From Amylostereum areolatum (Eukaryota; Basidiomycota; Agaricomycetes; Russulales; Stereaceae), in assembly GCA_012932865.1 (NCBI GenBank), contig SAXG01000003.1, positions 310,001 to 374,000 on the forward strand: a stretch of 64,000 nt of DNA. Reading direction: 5' to 3'. Below the pieces are notes generated by a model, which was not told where the DNA came from, did not search any database, and was given only the letters and a program-made list of their open reading frames with translations. The translations under genes were made by a program, and so were the position numbers. Below are positions 59,976 to 64,000 of this stretch, one piece after another (positions within the stretch are counted from its first letter, which is position 1; every line of letters starts with the position of its first letter).

Positions 59976-60766
59976 TGTAACATCGGTACGCCCAACCATC
60001 TAGGGCCCCGCCTTTTTTGACTAACCCCACACGCTCCAGCCGTACGGTATACTCTCGATTCCAAATCAAACCCTGCATACACGGACAGGTCTTCTCATCG
60101 CATTCACGAATACCGTACGAATTTTACTCGACCCTTAGCAGCCACCTACTTGTGTATCTTATCTGTACTTTTATCCTGTATCAGTTCCTCTACAACATCC
60201 CATCTTGTCCCACCCTTCCTCCCCCCTTTCCATGACTTCCCACCGAACATGCATTGGCCATCGTCACCACTCGCACGCATGACTCGTATCTGCACATACA
60301 CGCAGCTTTTACGCCGTGCCGTCCCCCACAGTACCAACAGCAGACTTCATCCTTCCTCCGTGTTTTCGCATTGCAATCTTTCGCTCCCCTGGCCTCATTC
60401 ACGTCCTCTTACAGTATGCCATCTGCTCGTGCGGCACCGTCCGCTTTGTATCTTACATCACCGCCCGCCAGCCCCGTACACGATCCCGCTCGCGCCCCAT
60501 TCTTGTTTGTACCGTACTTCGCAGCGCTTGCCACTATTCTGGGCTTTTGGGATTCGGATCTTCGAGCGCACGACTCTGATAATACCATGACGTCGACCAC
60601 TCGACCAAAGTATCAGCTGGTCATGTTCGTCGAAGCCGCGGACGACTGGGAGGGTATATGCGCTTCGGTTGGTATTGAGAAGTCGCGGCGAATAAGCCAA
60701 AAGCGGGCTGGGTACAAGTACATGCCATGCTATCTGCATGGAAGGCGCATAAGGAGTCTATGTCCG
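59976..60766. other. Convergent spacer, BTB / MOB1
   Basis: Mostly pyrimidine-rich on the plus strand. One short open stretch (from an ATG near 60588: MTSTTRPKYQLVMFVEAADD) lacks family support. This is probably 3' untranslated sequence of two genes. Confidence 0.45.
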
Positions 60767-61846
60767 CTATCGGCTCTTGTCCTCAGCGAGGATGGCCTCG
60801 TTCAACTCGTCTAGCGGCGCGAGCTCTTTCTTGTCAACAAGATCGAACTGAAGGGCAACGACGACGTCAGGCCCACGGGCAAGGTGAAAACAGGAGGCAC
60901 TTACCTCGTGTATAAAGAGGAAGAAATGACGATAGCTGGTGTTGAGATGGGCTGGTCGCGGCACAGGGAGCAATGAATGAACACGATCGAGCCGAGAAAG
61001 TGGTGAGAGGACAAGAGCCTACAAGAGCTCACCTTCGATACCTAGGGCGCAGATCTGATCGAAATGGTTGCTATACATGTGTGCGTATACCCGAAAGAGC
61101 CGCCGCACGATCATGCGCACAGTATCCTTGAAGTTCTTCGGGAAGGGGACGCCTAGGGAGATCGGGAGGTGTTGGGAGGCGAAGCATGAGCGAAAGAGAG
61201 AGAGAGAGAGAAAGTACCGATGGTGTTAGGGAAAATCGTCTCATCGTCGAGGATATTCTGTGCCCAATTCATGAGTGCGTCGACGTATTCTGGCGCGGGT
61301 AGCTTGGTTGGGCGCTTATATTTGATGCCATCCTCCCAGAGGTACTCGTATCTACGGTGGAGGTGGGTTTATCACCACAGCCTCAGTTAACGCCGCCAAG
61401 GAACTCACCTTGGCCCCGCGGACATCAGAGGACACTGTCCGGCTCCAGTCAGCTAAGCTCCCTTCGGTTGCGCGGAAGACGCACCTCTTGCGGTGTGCAG
61501 AACTCGGTCACGGTCCCGTACAGCATGTTCAAGTGGTTGAAGAAATCCACCGCTTCAGGAAGAAATGCGAAGATGCGCTAAGATCATATGTACAACTTGA
61601 AGGCGTTGATGAAGAGCTCACCATGCACCGCAAGCCACTCGTTAAGATCCTCGCCTTCAGGGCAGTTTAACGGCCAATCGCAGGTTACCAGAGCCCTTAG
61701 AAAACGAATCTTAACGACGACGGGAGACGTAGTGTTGTGCGATGAGCTCACGAGTGTCGCCTCGGCATATTTTCTGAGCTGATACTGTTTGGTACCCTCT
61801 GGGATGTCCTCTCCGCGGTTTGAACGTCCGTGTCTTTCCACTGTAC
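60767..61846 (-). CDS. mob1: MOB kinase activator (Mob1), 5' exon unresolved
   Basis: This is the adaptor for NDR/LATS kinases in mitotic exit and cytokinesis. The conserved start region IPEGTKQYQLRKYAEATL joins GSGNLRLAVKLP across an intron. EGEDLNEWLAVH follows after a one-base slip near 61670. The next exon reads AVDFFNHLNMLYGTVTEFCT, with the first zinc-ligand Cys. Then come CP-MSAGP, YEYLWEDGIKYKRPTKLPAP, YVDALMNWAQNILDDETIFP, NTIGVPFPKNFKDTVRMIVR and RLFRVYAHMYSNHFDQICAL. The end is HLNTSYRHFFLFIHEFDLVD then KKELAPLDELNEAILAEDKS, stop 60767-60769. A GA run near 61195-61211 lies in an intron. The first coding exon is not identified and should lie within about 61850-62390. Confidence 0.9.
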
Positions 61847-62731
61847 ATCGAAGATGGTCAACATGGTAGCCTGGGCGCAGAACGCTGTCTTACAGGCCGA
61901 AGAATGCAGACATAGCGAGGGTATGACTGGAAGGACGATGAATGCAGACGTTGTGGAAGCGAGACTGATCATTCTGGCAGCTGCCGGGCCAGTGATCGTG
62001 GCTCCACGGGCACGTGCGGGCAGGAGACGGCGCGTCGAGTCGGCGGCGTCGAGCTCATGTTCCGCCTTGACGGACACCATCTCACAACGAGAAAGGCTCC
62101 CACAAAGCGGGACTCGAGGCCGACATGTGGGATCCGTCTCCGTGGCACGGCCACGAGTAGTAGCTTCTTCCGAGGGTACTCTTGTTTGCAACCCGGGCCA
62201 AACCCACTTCTCCTCAGCATCTTCGAGCTCCTTCCCTGCTCGTTCGTTGAAAATGGAACTTCACCATGTGGTAGGAAAGTAGTCGTCCATTGACCGTAGA
62301 GGATGACCCGTTCCACAACCGAAACTTGCGACGGGTTATCAGAGGTACGGCTGACATCCTGGATATTCAACCTCTGCATCAGCATGGGGCTTAGGATATG
62401 ATTGCATGCAGATTCGAGGCCCTATGCCTTAGTCCTGGGATAAAATCATCTCAAGAAGGTCGAAAGCCACGCTGCATCTCTTCATGGCAATGCCTCCGGA
62501 TGAACGCGTCAGCACGGCAAGCACGGCGATACCTTTCTATGTCCCTGGAGTATCAGATGCCGTCGCAGAACGTCACATTCGTGCCGCTGGGATCAGAAAC
62601 GGGATATGAGGGTCGATGGATTGTGTGAGTCAGTGTGACTGATGTTCGCGCTTGCAGCCTTGTTTGTAAGTTCGATCCGTAAGGCGGAAATCTAGGTCAA
62701 TCGCCAGCGGTAATTAACCAAGATTATGACC
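61847..62731. other. MOB1 5' region and DJ-1 promoter
   Basis: This should hold the first exon(s) of MOB1 and its promoter, plus the upstream region of the DJ-1-like gene. I could not choose a MOB1 start among several short open segments. Confidence 0.4.
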
Positions 62732-62741
62732 GTATATAAAA
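62732..62741 (+). promoter_or_regulatory. TATA box of the DJ-1/PfpI gene
   Basis: gtatataaaa lies about 60 bp upstream of the ATG at 62795, a good match to TATA consensus at a typical distance. Confidence 0.55.
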
Positions 62742-62794
62742 GGACTGGGGGTTGAAGTTGAAGGTGCGGTACCCATCTATATATTTCCGTCAAC

Positions 62795-63820
62795 ATGCCT
62801 CGCATCCTTTTCGTGTTCACCTCAGCAACTAAATCATTGACTGGGAAGTCTATCGTCAGTTGATTCCATCTACTTCACGATCTTCACTGACCTCTAGCAT
62901 TTGGTGTTAGGGCTGGTTTCTCCCCGAAGCTGCATATCCATACTACGTGCTTGCGCCGCACTATGGCATCGACTTTGCTGCACCAGCCGGACCGAACCCC
63001 ACCGTCGACCCAACCAGTGTAGAGGTGCGTACTTCACTTTCATCCTCATATTTATATATGTTTCTGACGTATCCACTCCCAGCTCTTCCTGGATGACACA
63101 GGCCGGCGGTTTCTCGCCGACCCGGCTGTGAAGAGTCTCCTTGAGCACGCGAAGAAACTTGACAGCGTCGACGCGGACAATTATGAAGCCATTTATTATG
63201 TCGGAGGACATGGGCCCTCCATCGACCTCGTGGATAACAAGGTTAACACCGCCCTTGCTGAGAAGGTCATTCATCCCAACCTCATCTGTCTGCTTCTTGT
63301 CCCGCTGATCTTGAAATAGTTCTATCAGTCTGGGAAGATCGTAGCCGCAGTGTGCCATGGCCCGGCGTGAGTTGTCTAGCTCGACCAGATATGCGTCCAC
63401 GCTGATAGTATAGGGGACGCTTACAGAGCCTTGAGAGACGTGAAAGGCACCGACGGAAGATCCATCTTTGCCGGAAGGACAGTAACGTCGTTCTCCAATG
63501 AAGAAGAAGAAATCGTCGATGGCGTCAAGGTGAACATCAGACTCACCGGTAGTAGATGCTTTTCGAAAACTGTGACTGACTATCCTGCTAGGATATTCCA
63601 TTCTCGGTCGAGGACGAAATCCAGAGGCTTGGCGGGACGTATGTGAAGGCTGACAAGCCGTGGGGGGTACGTGACGACCTCGTTCATTCGTAATGAACGT
63701 TGGCTGATTCCACAACAGGTGAAGGTCGTTCGTGATGGCACTCTTATCTCAGCCCAGAACCCGGCCTCTGCGGGGCTCCTTGGGGAGGAGATACTGAATG
63801 CCCTCCAAGAGAAGGCTTAG
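62795..63820 (+). CDS. DJ-1/PfpI family protein (Hsp31-like)
   Basis: This is a small class I glutamine-amidotransferase-like protein; relatives act as glyoxalases, deglycase-like enzymes or chaperones. MPRILFVFTSATKSL opens it. GWFLPEAAYPYYVLAPHYGI, DFAAPAGPNPTVDPTSVELF and LDDTGRRFLADPAVKSLLEH follow. YEAIYYVGGHGPSIDLVDNK holds the GGHG loop. QSGKIVAAVCHGPAAL gives the nucleophile elbow with catalytic Cys-His. GRSIFAGRTVTSFSNEEEE, DIPFSVEDEIQRLGGTYVKA and VVRDGTLISAQNPASAGLLG follow, ending ILNALQEKA with stop at 63818-63820. About 235 residues and five or six introns. The Glu of the triad is likely in the N-terminal PEAAYP segment (inferred). A TATA box lies upstream. Confidence 0.9.
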
Positions 63821-64000
63821 TTCGGCGCGTCGCGCTAGGTAGGTCTGTCATGCTTAGGGGACTGGGAGTGGTCGTGACCCGTCGACAAGAATCCCGTGAT
63901 CGCGTTGCTCTGCGATCCGGCTACTGCAAATCGCCGCCCGGGGATGTCGTCATCGGTGTACACTGTCAGTCATGAATAGCCCGAGCCTATCTTCTTCGGT
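63821..64000. other. 3' flank of the DJ-1-like gene
   Basis: No feature recognised in the last 180 bases. Confidence 0.5.

Overview
The window looks like nuclear DNA of a filamentous basidiomycete, most likely an Agaricomycete. It is GC-rich. Genes are split by many introns of about 45-75 nt with GT(R)NGT donors. It carries families typical of mushrooms and polypores: the ArAE_2/brefeldin-A-sensitivity exporter, a basidiomycete BTB family ending in VVQWSVVKRTI, a ricin-B-fold lectin and a CE16-type GDSL esterase. No prokaryotic features are present. I recognise 28 protein genes (three of them hypothetical), one tRNA gene and one short inverted-repeat transposon. Coordinates given for a gene run from start codon to stop codon and include the introns.

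Layout. 0.6-10 kb: SNF1/AMPK kinase (-), ricin-type lectin (+), EVE-domain protein (+), protein phosphatase 4 regulatory subunit Psy2/SMEK (+). 10.9-24 kb: Whi3-like RNA-binding protein (-), a long pyrimidine-rich intergenic stretch, ArAE/FUSC-like membrane protein (+), VTC1 (-), THO complex subunit 7 (+), RNase Z (-). 24-28.4 kb: tRNA-His(GTG), a coiled-coil RING protein (+), a short-chain dehydrogenase (-), a small membrane hypothetical (-). 28.6-39.4 kb: two large Dbl-homology RhoGEF genes facing each other, with a 294-bp MITE between them. 40-50.6 kb: a doubtful hypothetical (+), Reb1-like Myb protein (-), GDSL esterase (-), CCDC97-like protein (-), alpha/beta hydrolase (+), NAA10 (-), a hypothetical (-). 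51.2-64 kb: Grr1-like F-box/LRR protein (+), LSm3 (-), DBP8 helicase (+), BTB protein (+), MOB1 (-), DJ-1/PfpI protein (+).

The content is mostly housekeeping and signalling: nutrient signalling (SNF1, Grr1, Psy2), cell polarity and cytokinesis (two RhoGEFs, Mob1), RNA metabolism (RNase Z, LSm3, DBP8, THOC7, Whi3, CCDC97), polyphosphate synthesis (VTC1) and N-terminal acetylation (NAA10). It is not an operon or a metabolite cluster. I found no clearly new biological system.

The strongest unexplained signal is a recurring one-base frame slip. Many strongly conserved proteins (SNF1 at the DLKPEN loop, Grr1, THOC7, SDR, Mob1, Psy2 and others) read perfectly except that one extra base must be skipped, always in the same direction. 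Uncorrected insertion errors in the assembly are the simplest explanation, and every gene model here should be read with that in mind. Other points of interest are the MITE, a tRNA-His with a predicted 7-nt intron beside the RNase Z gene, a probable GC-AG intron in DBP8, a RING finger lacking its second zinc ligand, an esterase frame that runs into the Reb1 gene, a 35-base G homopolymer, and a roughly 1-kb interruption of the BTB gene.
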